From positions 310,001 through 374,000 of the forward strand of contig NZ_QGGZ01000005.1 of the NCBI RefSeq assembly GCF_003148825.1: 64,000 nucleotides of DNA, in the 5' to 3' direction. Shown here piece after piece: positions 52,501 through 60,930 of the stretch. The translations under genes were made by a program, and so were the position numbers. The notes under the pieces were generated by a model that saw nothing but the letters and a program-made list of their open reading frames with translations, did no database searches and was not told the DNA's origin. The stretch is from Streptomyces sp. CG 926. GTDB lineage: Bacteria > Actinomycetota > Actinomycetes > Streptomycetales > Streptomycetaceae. The stretch's first letter is position 1. Each line of letters starts with the position of its first letter.

Positions 52501-55500
52501 GACCGAGGCGAACACCCTCAGCCGCAAGCGCACGTACTACGACGGCCAGCCCCACGGCACCCTCACCGGCGCCGGCCAGGTCACCAGCACTGAGGAACTG
52601 GACCGTTTCGAGGCCGGCCAGCCGAAGTACAGTCTGAAGGGCACCACCGCCTACGACGCCTACGGCCGTGTCACCAGTGCCACGGACGCCGTCGGCGCCA
52701 AGACCACGACCGTGTACGAGCCGGCCGCACCGGCACCCGCCACCACGGTCAAGGTCACCAATGCCAAGAACTGGACCACCACGACCACCCTGCACCCGCT
52801 GCGCGCGGTGCCGGTCAAGACCGTGGACCAGAACGACCGCACCACGGAGCTGACCTACGACCCGCTCGGCAGGACCACGGCCGTCTGGCTACCCGGCCGC
52901 GCACGCGGCGCGAGCGCCAGCAAGACCTTCACGTACGACCTCACCAACACCGCCACCAGTTCTGTCACCACCCAGACGCTGCGCTCGGACGAGTCGTACG
53001 CGACGTCCATCGCCATCCTCGACGCGTTCGGACAGCAGGTCCAGGTCCAGTCGACCCCGCGGAACGGAGCGGCAAGAAGCCGCTTGATCACCGATACCTA
53101 CTACGACAGCCACGGCCGTGCCTTCAAGACCAACGACTCCTACTACAACTCCACCTCCGATCCCGTGAAGACCCGCTTCATTGCCAACGAGAACATGGTT
53201 CCGGCCCAGAGTGGGACGTTCTACGACGGGCTAGGCCGTCCGGTCGCCAAGACTTTCTCCTCCAAGGCGATCGAGCAGTGGCGCACCACCACCGCCTACC
53301 CCGGCGCCGACCGCATCGACACCACCCCGCCGACCGGGGAAACGGCCAGCAGCGTCCTCACCGATGCCCTCGGGCACACGGTCGAACGGCGCAAGTACAA
53401 GGGAACCAAGCCCGAGGGTGACTTCGACGCCACCCGGTACGCGTACAACACCGACGGGAAGCTGACTCGGATCACAGACCCGGCTGGCAATGTCTGGATC
53501 TACGAATACGATCTCCGAGGTCGCCAGATCCGCTCGGTGGACCCCGACAAGGGTGCGTCGACCCTCACGTACGACGACGCCGACCGTCCCGTGTCCACCG
53601 AGGACGCCCGGGGCACCAGGATCTTCACCAGCTACGACATCCTCGGCCGCCCCACCTCCCGCAACCTGAACACCGCCGACGGCACCAAACTGGCCACCTA
53701 CGAATACGACACCCTGCTACCCGGCCAGCCCACGGCCTCCACCAGTTGGGTGGACGGCAAGCCCTGGCGGCAGGAGACCACCGCCTATGACATCAGCTAC
53801 CGGCCCACAGGCGCCAAACTGACGGTCCCTGCTGGCGAAGGCGAACTCACCGGCACTTACACCTCTGCCACCACCTACGACCCCATCACGGGGCTGGAGC
53901 GCCGTACCACCCTCCCCGCCATGGGCGGTCTGCCCCAGGAGCGCCTCTACACCGGCCGCAATGCCAACGGTCTGCCCACCTCCTACGGATCGGACAACGT
54001 CAACTACGTCAACTTCACCGACTATGACGAGTTCGGATCGGTGCAGCGCACTACCTTTGGTGACGACCCACGTCAGGTCAGCTTCACGCAGACCCGTGAC
54101 CCCGCCACCGGACGTCTCCTGAACACCCAGCTCAAGAAGCAGGACTCGGGGACCCCTGTCGACATCACCGACTACACCTACAACCCGGTCGGCGACGTCA
54201 CCTCGGTCACCAGCACGCAGGGCGCCGGACGCGAGACCCAGTGCTTCACGCACGACTACCTGCGCCGCCTGACCCAGGCCTGGACCGACACCGGCACGAC
54301 CACGACCCAGCCTGGGCCGTCCGTCCCCGGAATCGGCGGCTGCACCAACGCTGCACCCCAGCCGGGCAAGATCGGCGGCTTTGCGCCGTACCACCAGTCC
54401 TTCACCTACGACGTGACCGGCAACCGCACCTCGTCCACCGACCACGACCCCGCCGGCAACACGGCCAAGACCGTCACCACCACCCACACCTACCCGGCGC
54501 CCGGCTCCCCGCGCCCGCACGCCCCGACCTCCACCACCAGGACCACGGGCGCGGGCCCGTCCGTCACCAAGCCCACCACCTACGACGCGGCGGGCAACAC
54601 GCTCACGCGTCCCGACGCCACGGACACCGGTCAGAAGCTGACCTGGACGCCCGAGGGCAAACTCGCTTCGGCCACCACTGCTGCCGGCGCGTCCACCTAC
54701 CTCTACGACGCTGATGGCAACAGGCTGCTGCGCAAGGACCCGGGGAAGACCACTCTTTACCTCGGCTCGAACGAACTCACCCTCAACACCGCCACGAACA
54801 CAGTTTCCGGCACGCGCTACTACGCCGCCCCAGGCGGCACCACCATCGTCCGCACGTCCGACGGCAAGATCTCCTATGTTGCCGCCGACCACCACAACAC
54901 CGGCACCACCGCCATCGACGCCGGGACCCTGCAGGTCCAGCGCCGCGCGACCAAGCCGTTCGGCGAGGACCGTGGCGAGGGATCGGCGGCATGGCCCGGA
55001 GAACGCGGCTTCGTCGGAGGCACGCAAGATAAGAGCACCGGGCTTATCCATCTGAAGGCCCGCGAATACGACCCAGTTCTGGGGCGGTTCCTCTCCGTGG
55101 ACCCGCTGATGCTCGCGGACGACCCGCGCCAGCACAACGCCTACCAGTACGGCAACAACAGTCCGTTCACCGAATGGGACCCGACGGGCGAAGCCCTTCC
55201 GGAGTGCCAGAGCGCCATGTACAAGTGCACGAATGGTAGTAACCCGTATGACTACGGCTACAGCTACGAGAAAGAAGTCGCCATCGCCGGCGGCACGCTC
55301 GATGCCAAGTACGTAGCCCGCAAGCAGAGCTATCAGAGGGCATGTCGCTACGAATCCAGCTGTAAGTCGGCATTCGGCTACAACGCCCCCACTGCTAAGA
55401 GGGTGGTGAAGGCTCCGCCGAAGCAGAGCTGGTGGGACAAGAACAAGGGCCGCATTGTCCATCGAGCCATCAGTATCGGCGTTGGTTTCGGCGCAGGCAT

Positions 55501-55867
55501 CGCTGCTGTTGCGATCTGTGCGGGAACGGCCGGTATAGGCTGCGCCATTATCGCAGGGGCGGCAGTGGCAATGTTGGTTGGGACTCCTGCTCACTTGATT
55601 GCCGACAAGGCAATGGGTCATGAGACAACTGGTGGCGAAGCAGCCAAGTACCTTGTTGGGTCAGCCGCAGGCGGAGGCTTCCAGGGAGGATTTCGTCATC
55701 AGATGGGAGCGGGACCGCTCGGGGTCGGAGTCCAGGGTGTCCGGCAGGCGGCGCCAGTTGTGGGACGAGGGCTGGTCCAAGGAGGGAGAGCTGTGGGCCA
55801 CGCCGTGTACAAGGCTCTGGAGGCAACCGGTCGAGCACAGACGCGAGGATATGGCACGTGGAACTGA
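49535..55867 (+). CDS. RHS/YD-repeat polymorphic toxin
   Basis: A 2110-residue exported protein with a GTG start. Signal peptide about 15-40; SpvB/TcC-like N-terminal domain (residues about 300-520, FSWSYPIAVPDGLGG, SQSVDGRTAATNNQASWIGEGWDYSPG). Dozens of YD repeats run through about 1040-1760, building the RHS shell. The core motif GRFLSVDPL near 1850 and WDPTG near 1880 mark the end of the shell. The remaining roughly 225 residues are the variable C-terminal tip: hydrophobic helices (GVGFGAGIAAVAICAGTAGIGCAIIAG) and a Gly/Gln-rich end, lower in GC. No catalytic domain is recognised in the tip. Confidence 0.9.
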   Translation: MSVPAAWFRPVRRNAKIEQRIAVSVLLALSLVVGSGTAQAAQWQPKEKSRWSPGVLKKTESVPGKSAPKSDPKAPKGDGARAWSPKDVYWPPASQAEVDLGAARPVPPRGSLLRAPAPSDVPAAPAADPSRAGAAPVWVSPAPAKGAPRSGKAAVQLTDRSAAEKAGVQGLLLAVRPAGETVQGGPVKVSVDVSFIAGAFGGDWLSRARLVALPECALTTPERAECRTQTPLQTARDGDRAGLLSAEVAFGGASAQGGARASGASGGPGGATVIAASAAPGGPAGTYAATSLAPSGKWASGGSAGGFSWSYPIAVPDGLGGAKPTVSLAYNSQSVDGRTAATNNQASWIGEGWDYSPGFVERAFKPCAKDGQAESSEQCLAGHNAVLSLNGKSSALVRNDATGDWRLEDDDASKVERLTGAANGDNNGEYWKVITADGTQYYFGAGRKPGSTTAPPTNSAWTTPVYGNNAGEECHQSTFAASWCQQAWRWNLDFVVDPRGGVITHWYDTETNHYKRGASEATPKGDLTPYIRGGNLAKITYGSKLTDADTVKPTAQVVFGTSERCLPEKDVFDCAPAKLTKANATKWPDVPFDQNCASSGTCENYSATFWTTKRLTKITTQVLNTSGGYVDVDLYELKHEFPNPEDHTAPALWLASLNRTGFDGEEKFETKPVTFTGALKNNRVDSSSDNRPAMNRRRIVAITSETGQVIDVGYADPDCAPGAGLPSSKDANTTRCYPVYWNPDDKSPNDPTLDWFHKYVVTRVTELDPFGGSRPQETRYEYVGGAAWHRDDEELTEDKRRTWNQFRGYEQVITRAGTAPDAVSKTATFYLRGMDGDVKADGTKRTATFTGLTGNAVKDSNPFVGTVRETQTYASDGGELVTVSKKEPWLSATTATHSRGSKLPALTAQMQREGSSQEKKLRADKTWQTTSETAKYDDTYGMELWNLDRVDDLPDTCTMTSYARNTAAWMLDRVSETVEWRGSDCTATATEANTLSRKRTYYDGQPHGTLTGAGQVTSTEELDRFEAGQPKYSLKGTTAYDAYGRVTSATDAVGAKTTTVYEPAAPAPATTVKVTNAKNWTTTTTLHPLRAVPVKTVDQNDRTTELTYDPLGRTTAVWLPGRARGASASKTFTYDLTNTATSSVTTQTLRSDESYATSIAILDAFGQQVQVQSTPRNGAARSRLITDTYYDSHGRAFKTNDSYYNSTSDPVKTRFIANENMVPAQSGTFYDGLGRPVAKTFSSKAIEQWRTTTAYPGADRIDTTPPTGETASSVLTDALGHTVERRKYKGTKPEGDFDATRYAYNTDGKLTRITDPAGNVWIYEYDLRGRQIRSVDPDKGASTLTYDDADRPVSTEDARGTRIFTSYDILGRPTSRNLNTADGTKLATYEYDTLLPGQPTASTSWVDGKPWRQETTAYDISYRPTGAKLTVPAGEGELTGTYTSATTYDPITGLERRTTLPAMGGLPQERLYTGRNANGLPTSYGSDNVNYVNFTDYDEFGSVQRTTFGDDPRQVSFTQTRDPATGRLLNTQLKKQDSGTPVDITDYTYNPVGDVTSVTSTQGAGRETQCFTHDYLRRLTQAWTDTGTTTTQPGPSVPGIGGCTNAAPQPGKIGGFAPYHQSFTYDVTGNRTSSTDHDPAGNTAKTVTTTHTYPAPGSPRPHAPTSTTRTTGAGPSVTKPTTYDAAGNTLTRPDATDTGQKLTWTPEGKLASATTAAGASTYLYDADGNRLLRKDPGKTTLYLGSNELTLNTATNTVSGTRYYAAPGGTTIVRTSDGKISYVAADHHNTGTTAIDAGTLQVQRRATKPFGEDRGEGSAAWPGERGFVGGTQDKSTGLIHLKAREYDPVLGRFLSVDPLMLADDPRQHNAYQYGNNSPFTEWDPTGEALPECQSAMYKCTNGSNPYDYGYSYEKEVAIAGGTLDAKYVARKQSYQRACRYESSCKSAFGYNAPTAKRVVKAPPKQSWWDKNKGRIVHRAISIGVGFGAGIAAVAICAGTAGIGCAIIAGAAVAMLVGTPAHLIADKAMGHETTGGEAAKYLVGSAAGGGFQGGFRHQMGAGPLGVGVQGVRQAAPVVGRGLVQGGRAVGHAVYKALEATGRAQTRGYGTWN

Positions 55868-56388
55868 AGAGAGATGTCTCCCTCACTGCCTGGCGGACGC
55901 CTGCATGCCGGGAGGCTGTGTATGCGAGCGGTAATACGCCCATGGGGTCTGTCATTCTGACCAGGTGGCCTGGGGACCGCGGGAGCGCCGAATCGGCCGC
56001 AGAGGCGTGGGAAGATTGGGCCGTGACCCTTCAGAGTGGGCAGCGCCTGGAAGTCCATGGGCTGGCAGCTCCGGGATTCTTGATCCGCAAGCGGCTTCGG
56101 GGGGGTATTGCGGGCAGTTTGGACGGTCAGGCTTGTCGAGTTGTAGTCTCGTCCGCATACTTCTGGCCGAAGCGTTCGGTCTGCCTGCAGGGGGACTCCG
56201 TCGAACTGGCATTCACGACGAGGGGCCTCGCCATGAGTCTGATGGAGGATGGTGAAATGCGGGGCGTGAGAAGGGATGGCGGCTGGGAGTTCTCCGCGCC
56301 GACGGCTCCTGCAATTCTGGCTGCATGTCTATTCGAATGGGCTGAAATGGCCTACTTCCTTCGCACGCCCGGTCTTCGGCTGCTTTAG
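55858..56388 (+). CDS. candidate immunity protein for the RHS toxin
   Basis: A 176-residue protein starting at a GTG that overlaps the toxin stop by ten bases, with GAGGA upstream. Tight coupling to the RHS tip is the usual sign of an immunity gene. Sequence: WPGDRGSAESAAEAWEDWAVTLQSGQRLEVHGLAAPGFLI, then ACRVVVSSAYFWPKRSVCLQGD and WAEMAYFLRTPG. I do not recognise the family. Base composition is lower in GC than the flanks. A strong terminator follows 15 bp later. Confidence 0.7.
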   Translation: MELKRDVSLTAWRTPACREAVYASGNTPMGSVILTRWPGDRGSAESAAEAWEDWAVTLQSGQRLEVHGLAAPGFLIRKRLRGGIAGSLDGQACRVVVSSAYFWPKRSVCLQGDSVELAFTTRGLAMSLMEDGEMRGVRRDGGWEFSAPTAPAILAACLFEWAEMAYFLRTPGLRLL

Positions 56389-56402
56389 TCTAGATTGATC
56401 AC

Positions 56403-56435
56403 GGGCCCTCGTCGGGGTGATGCCGACGAGGGCCC
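56403..56435. terminator. bidirectional hairpin terminator
   Basis: 13-bp perfect inverted repeat GGGCCCTCGTCGG/CCGACGAGGGCCC with a 7-nt loop, ending the RHS unit. Confidence 0.85.
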
Positions 56436-56811
56436 ACGTGTGCGCAAGGTGTGGAATCCTGATTTTGGGCTGGAAAGTTATGCCCAGTTGATGCCGGGCA
56501 TGTGGCGAACTTGCCCCCCTTGATCGCTGTTGCTGGATTCGCTGCCTGGAGCCGCTGCGTCAACTCGCCCAAGGCGCTACCGATGAGATCGTGGCGAGAA
56601 GCCCGATCTCGGCCTGCGCACCGCCCGCCGCATGATGTCGGAGAGATGGCCCACCTCGGCGCCCGCAGCCGCCTTGAGGTCGGCATCCTGGCGACGAAGG
56701 CCGACTGACTCTCCTGCGCCTCTCGGGGCGCGACCGGGTTGACGCGTGCTTGCAACGCTGCTGTCTCCTTGCACGGCTGCGCTTCAGACCACACCGCGGC
56801 TTTTGCGGGCG
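56436..56811. other. gap without an identifiable gene
   Basis: 376 bp between the terminator and the lipoprotein gene. Minus-strand frames here contain fragments reminiscent of an eroded coding sequence (for example GELTQRLQAANPATAIK and GLRRQDADLKAAAGAEVGHLSDIMRR) in different frames, but no intact gene or known family. Possibly decayed. Confidence 0.4.
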
Positions 56812-57345
56812 TCAGTCGACCCCTCGCAGGTAGACGCGGCTGCTCCGTACGTCGATCTGTGCCACTGCGATCTTGAGCCAGTTCAGGTCGCCCTTGCAGG
56901 GAGCGCACACCTGCCCCTCCCGGACCTTGGGAAGCGAATCCGGTTCCGGCAGCCCCAGGCGTGCGAACGGTGTGGCCGGTGTTGCCTCGGCGGCAAAGGG
57001 CTGCGCGCGCAGTCTGAGGGGCTGCTCCGGCTTCAGCTGGGTGAGGAAGGGCTCCACGGCTTCCGCAGGCAGGACGAAGGACAGGATCAATCCGTCGTCC
57101 TGCAACCCCTTGCGGTGCGCTGCCGCGGTGTGAGTCGCTGTCGAGGGGACCTCCACGTGCAGGGTCCGGGCGATGGACTCGGCGGTGGCTCCCTCGACCC
57201 ACTCGGACGTCCCCGGGTCTGGGGAGCGGCCGCCTTCCCTGCCGCTACTGCCGGACGTCCCGGAGCATCCGGCGGCGAGCGCGCCGAGCAGCACTGTTGT
57301 CACTGTGAGCGCCACGGCGGGGCCCGGGCGTCGTGCGCGGATCAT
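56812..57345 (-). CDS. lipoprotein of the WXG100-linked operon
   Basis: A 177-residue protein with a lipoprotein signal peptide: VALTVTTVLLGALAAGCSG, lipobox LAAGC near residue 28. After a Ser/Gly linker the mature part reads EWVEGATAESIARTLHVEVPSTATHTAAAHRKG, DGLILSFVLPAEAVEPFLTQL, and a C-terminal CAPCKGDLNWLKIAVAQIDVRSSRVYLRGVD. Its start overlaps the stop of the larger WXG100-like gene (ATGA), so it is coupled. A membrane-anchored partner or immunity factor for the secreted protein is likely but not shown. A CxxC pair is present. Confidence 0.8.
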   Translation of the reverse strand: MIRARRPGPAVALTVTTVLLGALAAGCSGTSGSSGREGGRSPDPGTSEWVEGATAESIARTLHVEVPSTATHTAAAHRKGLQDDGLILSFVLPAEAVEPFLTQLKPEQPLRLRAQPFAAEATPATPFARLGLPEPDSLPKVREGQVCAPCKGDLNWLKIAVAQIDVRSSRVYLRGVD

Positions 57346-58781
57346 CGGGCGGCCGAATTGCGGCCGATGTCCGTGCGGGTGCCGCTCCGCCCGGTGTCCT
57401 CGGGCGCGGGCCAGGACCCTCCTGCCGACAGGTCGTGTCGCTGTACCGAGCTGCTTCCTCGCATGTCGAACTCCCTGGCCAGTCCTGTCGTGTGCATGCG
57501 GGCCATGTCGGCATCGGTGACGGTGGTCGGTCCGATCGGCGTGGCCTTGATTCCGTCCCAGTTGTAGCGGTCCCACACATTGACCTGGTAGTCGATGCTG
57601 ACCTGCGGCTTCCCATCGGGTCCGGGGGCGGCGGTGACCACCCCGGTCGTGTTGGTCATGCCGCTGCCTACGGCCAGGTACCAGTTGTTCGTACCGTCCG
57701 GGCCCTTTTCGTGTTCGTATCCGCTACTGCCGGATTCCACGGGGATGGCGACAGGCTTGCCGCCTGACTTCTCGAAGGCATCCAGTGCCTGCTGCCGCCA
57801 CTCGTCCTGCTCTGTGGCCCGGATCCGTGCCACCTCGTCGCGGAGCGCCGGGTCGTCGGCCAGCATGCGGTCGACGTCCAGATCGAGCGTCTTGCCGCTG
57901 CCGTTCAGGTAGTGGTCCATGTGTCGGGCCGCGTCGGTCTTGCCCATGAAGTCGCCGGAGTTCGAGATGCCATTGGCCTGGATCTCTTTCCAGTAGTCCG
58001 ATATTCCTGGCGATTCGACGTCGTACGGTCCAGCGCCGTCGTCCGCGGCGACCTGCTTGACCTGAGGCCGGAGCAGGCCGGCAGCAAGAAGGTCGTCCCG
58101 GTGCTGGGTCCACAGCTGGGCCCGGGCCTCGGGCCCGAGTGACTGCCAGAGCCGCTGCAGTTCCTTCCGCTGTTTGGTGTCGGCCTCGTCGCCGAGCCCG
58201 GCCAGTTTCAGTGCTCGCGGGAGCATCTCCTGATCGAGGGAGGTATACGTCGCATGGCCGGCGTTGTGCGGATCCGCGCCGTGGCTGCCGCGCAAAGCGC
58301 GTACGGCAGCGGCATCGACCTCGGCCGCATGGCTCACCGCTCCGCTCAGGGTGTCGGCGTACCAGCGCATGAGGTCCTGCTTGCGCTGGCCGGGACCGTC
58401 CACCTCGCAGACCAGGGCATCCTCGATCGTCACCGCTCCGCCTTGCCCCACACGGACGTTGAAGCCTGCCTCCTTGGCATCGGCGGTCACGTTCTTCGCC
58501 TGCTGCTGGATGGCCACCAGTTCGGAGTGGGCGTCCTGGAGGACGCTGAAGATGCTCTTGGCCTCGGTGTGGAGGTCCTCTATCTCCTTGACCGTCTTGC
58601 CGACGAAGGCGCGGGTCACATCGGCGTTCACGCCTTCCCAGCGGGCCTTCTCGGCCTTGGCCTTTGCCCCGTCGCGCGCCTGTCCCCCCAGGCTCTGCAG
58701 AGCGTCGGCCGTACGCTTCCAGTCCTGAATGGCGGATCCCAGCTTCGTGAGGTCCAGTTCCATGAGGTCCGAGTAGTCCAT
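57342..58781 (-). CDS. WXG100-like secreted protein with unknown C-terminal domain
   Basis: A 479-residue protein with an ATG start after GGGAG. The N-terminal roughly 130 residues are helical and WXG100/LXG-like (MELDLTKLGSAIQDWKRTADALQSLGGQARDGAK, KARWEGVNADVTRAFVGKTVKEIEDLHTEAKS). The C-terminal roughly 350 residues are unassigned, with conserved-looking blocks (LDLDVDRMLADDPALRDEVARIRATEQDEW, GTNNWYLAVGSG, VNVWDRYNWDGIKATPIGP, AREFDMRGSSSV). This architecture is common in Streptomyces next to a lipoprotein and a small WXG100-like protein and suggests type VII (ESX-like) secretion. A toxic function is possible but unproven. Confidence 0.82.
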   Translation of the reverse strand: MDYSDLMELDLTKLGSAIQDWKRTADALQSLGGQARDGAKAKAEKARWEGVNADVTRAFVGKTVKEIEDLHTEAKSIFSVLQDAHSELVAIQQQAKNVTADAKEAGFNVRVGQGGAVTIEDALVCEVDGPGQRKQDLMRWYADTLSGAVSHAAEVDAAAVRALRGSHGADPHNAGHATYTSLDQEMLPRALKLAGLGDEADTKQRKELQRLWQSLGPEARAQLWTQHRDDLLAAGLLRPQVKQVAADDGAGPYDVESPGISDYWKEIQANGISNSGDFMGKTDAARHMDHYLNGSGKTLDLDVDRMLADDPALRDEVARIRATEQDEWRQQALDAFEKSGGKPVAIPVESGSSGYEHEKGPDGTNNWYLAVGSGMTNTTGVVTAAPGPDGKPQVSIDYQVNVWDRYNWDGIKATPIGPTTVTDADMARMHTTGLAREFDMRGSSSVQRHDLSAGGSWPAPEDTGRSGTRTDIGRNSAAR

Positions 58782-58791
58782 GCCGTGCTCC

Positions 58792-59262
58792 CTACTTGAG
58801 GTACTCGTCGATGCGGGAGACGGACACGGCCGAGCCGTCGCGGTTGCGGAGCGAGGCCGCGATGGCCTCGTCGTCCGCGGCGTGCGCCTTCTTGGAGTAG
58901 TCCAGGTGGTTCGAGATGTGGGCGCACGCCTGCAGGACTGTCTTTACCTGTGAGGTCCACACGGACACCGTGGTCTCCAGCTCGCCGCCGAGTGAGAAGC
59001 CGGCCGTCTTCAAGGATGCTGCGGCCTGCATCGTGGAGCCGCTTCCTGAGCCGTCGGCACCGGCGCCGGCGATGTCGGCCTGCTTCTGCAGTTGGCCATG
59101 CAGCAGGAAGGCCTCATGACCCACTTCGCCCAGGTCATCCTGGTGTACAACCAGGTCGGCTTGACCGCCACCAGGTCCGCTGGTCAGCTGGTTGAGGCGC
59201 ATCGACACCTGGCGCTCGCCAGCCACATCCACCTTTGCCTTTTCCCATTCGTCCCACACCAT
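58792..59262 (-). CDS. small WXG100-like secretion partner
   Basis: A 156-residue helical protein beginning MVWDEWEKAKVDVAG. It has a Gly/Gln-rich turn region and the helix GELETTVSVWTSQVKTVLQACAHISNHLDYSKKAH, and a Ser/Val-rich C-terminus. It resembles the small WXG100-type partners that heterodimerise with larger effectors for export. It lies 10 bp upstream of the larger gene. No clear ribosome site precedes the ATG. Confidence 0.7.
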   Translation of the reverse strand: MVWDEWEKAKVDVAGERQVSMRLNQLTSGPGGGQADLVVHQDDLGEVGHEAFLLHGQLQKQADIAGAGADGSGSGSTMQAAASLKTAGFSLGGELETTVSVWTSQVKTVLQACAHISNHLDYSKKAHAADDEAIAASLRNRDGSAVSVSRIDEYLK

Positions 59263-59377
59263 GGCGTCATTTGATCATGTTTGGACAGGCGAGGCAGGAG
59301 CAATGCGAGCCAGCTTTCACACATGAACAAGATGCTCTTCGGCCTGACCATGACCATGGTTGACGGCGACGGCGACG

Positions 59378-59399
59378 GCCAGCGGCCCGCATCGGAACC
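59378..59399. repeat. 22-bp direct repeat, copy 1
   Basis: An exact copy of the 22-bp segment at 60399-60420, which lies inside the transposase-like relic. The copies are 1021 bp apart. The surrounding 59276-59930 gap holds no intact gene, though a 73-codon plus-strand frame (59281-59499) exists. Confidence 0.75.
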
Positions 59400-59587
59400 T
59401 CGACGCGCTCTGTCCCTGGTGCCCCTGAATGGCGGATGCTCGGGCCGTCTCGGCCATGCGGTGAGCTGGGTGTCGACCGTGTCGGCGGTGGGGCTCTGAG
59501 CTGCAGCGATGGGCTGAGCGTTCCGAGAAGGGGAGCGGAGCGTTTTCGGCAGCTTCCGCGGTAAGCCTCTGACCTGGTCTTCTAGGG

Positions 59588-59628
59588 TTTCCGTCAAGCC
59601 CCACGAAGGCGGGGGCTTGTCGGAAACG
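59588..59628. repeat. long hairpin with 16-bp arms
   Basis: Left arm 59588-59603 and right arm about 59612-59628 pair with one mismatch around a short loop. It could be a terminator, or the end of a decayed mobile element. Confidence 0.6.
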
Positions 59629-59935
59629 TTGCCGGAAACCCCAGAGGGATCGCCCGAGCCGCTTCGGCAAGCGTGCTGGTCAGATGACGTGCGCCCGCCC
59701 GGGTGGAGCTGCCCTCGCGGACACTTTCCCCGGCACACGCCTGGTAGTCGTCTGACCGCTGACAGCCTAGCGGATCGTGCTGGGAGTGGTCGCATGGATT
59801 GCCGCAGGCGAGGGTCCGGGGCGAGGACATGGTCGTGACCTGGGGGTTCTGAAGGTCGAAGGACCTGGGCGCGGAGGCTGGGTGCGGGGGGACGGCTGCG
59901 GCGTCCGTTCTGTCTGCTTGCCCCCTGTGGCGGGC

Positions 59936-60420
59936 TCAACTGGGCCGACGGTCGCACCCTGGGGTGGGTGCGGCCTCGTCGGGTTGAGGGGTGTGTCGGG
60001 AAGCGAGGACCTGTTGGGCGCTGCTGCGGGCCTCGAGGTGGATCCGGTGGCTGGTGGCGTTCTGCGAGACGGCGAAGCCGAGGACGAAGATCTTCTGACG
60101 CTCGACGCCGTAGGCGATCATGCGGCGGTTCCAGAGGCTGAGGTCGAACTGGCTGTGCACGGACTCGGAGTCGGCGCGTTAGGGGTAGAGGAGTTGGTGG
60201 GTGAGGCCGGCCTGAGGGCTGCTGGAGGTATCCGTCTCGGTGGAAGCCGCGTTCGCTGTCGCTCTTGAGGCGCTGGCCGGTTTCGGTGGAGCGCAGTGAT
60301 CGGTCGGCGTGTGTGGTGGTGATGCCTAGGGGTACGCGGTAGTCGTGAGTCCCGTGCCGACACGGGATCTTGAGCAGGTGGTGCCAGCGGCTCTTGGTGC
60401 CAGCGGCCCGCATCGGAACC
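59936..60420 (-). pseudogene. decayed transposase-like gene
   Basis: Minus-strand sequence reads, in fragments: MRAAGTKSRWHHLLK, CRHGTHDYRVPLGITTTHADRSL, then YLQQ, and after a frame change RADSESVHSQFDLSLWNRRMIAYGVERQKIFVLGFAVSQNATSHRI. The order and the RADSES, LWNRRM and GFAxxQNATSHR blocks look like a DDE-type transposase C-terminal half. A stop (TAA) lies just before RADSES. Frameshift plus stop mark it as dead. Copy 2 of the 22-bp repeat (60399-60420) lies at its 5' end. Confidence 0.55.
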
Positions 60421-60564
60421 GAGCCGCTGGACCGCCTGACGCAGTCCCCCGAACCTCCCTGACAAAAACAACTTGATCTTTGCTTGTTCTTTGAGTTGCC
60501 CGCACTTGCGAACGTTCGGCCGCGGTTAGGGTCGTATGGCTCGAGCGCAATGGGAGGGGACGCG

Positions 60565-60930
60565 GTGGGCGACGAAGGCAAAATCCTTGACATCAAGACG
60601 GCGGATCTGAAGGCGACAGCGCCGGTGTTCCACGATCAGAGCGAGGCGCTCGGCACCGCCCTGGGCACGCTTGCCGCCTCGCTGGCGAAAGCCGGAGCGG
60701 CTTGGGGAGACGATGAACCGGGCAAGGAGTTTTACGCCAAGTACGGGCCGATCGTCGCCCAGATCGAGAAGTCCGCAGGCATCCTCAAGGATGGCCTGGC
60801 CAGCATCCACACGGCGATGACGGACATGGCGGACGGCCACATAGAGAACGACGCCCTGGTCGGGGCCATCTTCCGCAAGGTCACGTCCGGGTCCCAGAGC
60901 GAGCCCGACATGGCGGGCCACCAGCAGTGA
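60565..60930 (+). CDS. WXG100 family secretion partner
   Basis: A 121-residue helical protein with a GTG start five bases after GGGAGGGG: VGDEGKILDIKTADLKATAPVFHDQSEALGTALGTLAASLAKAGAAWGDDEPGKEFYAKYGPI, with the WGDDEPGKEF turn typical of actinobacterial ESX-like partners. Its stop overlaps the next gene's GTG (GTGA), so it is made together with the toxin. It likely chaperones or co-exports the toxin through a type VII-like system. Confidence 0.82.
   Translation: MGDEGKILDIKTADLKATAPVFHDQSEALGTALGTLAASLAKAGAAWGDDEPGKEFYAKYGPIVAQIEKSAGILKDGLASIHTAMTDMADGHIENDALVGAIFRKVTSGSQSEPDMAGHQQ

Noticed and set aside
56399-57202. A 267-codon minus-strand frame
   Set aside because: It runs in another frame through the lipoprotein gene and is Arg/Pro-rich. 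No ribosome site; treated as a shadow, with only fragments noted in the gap.
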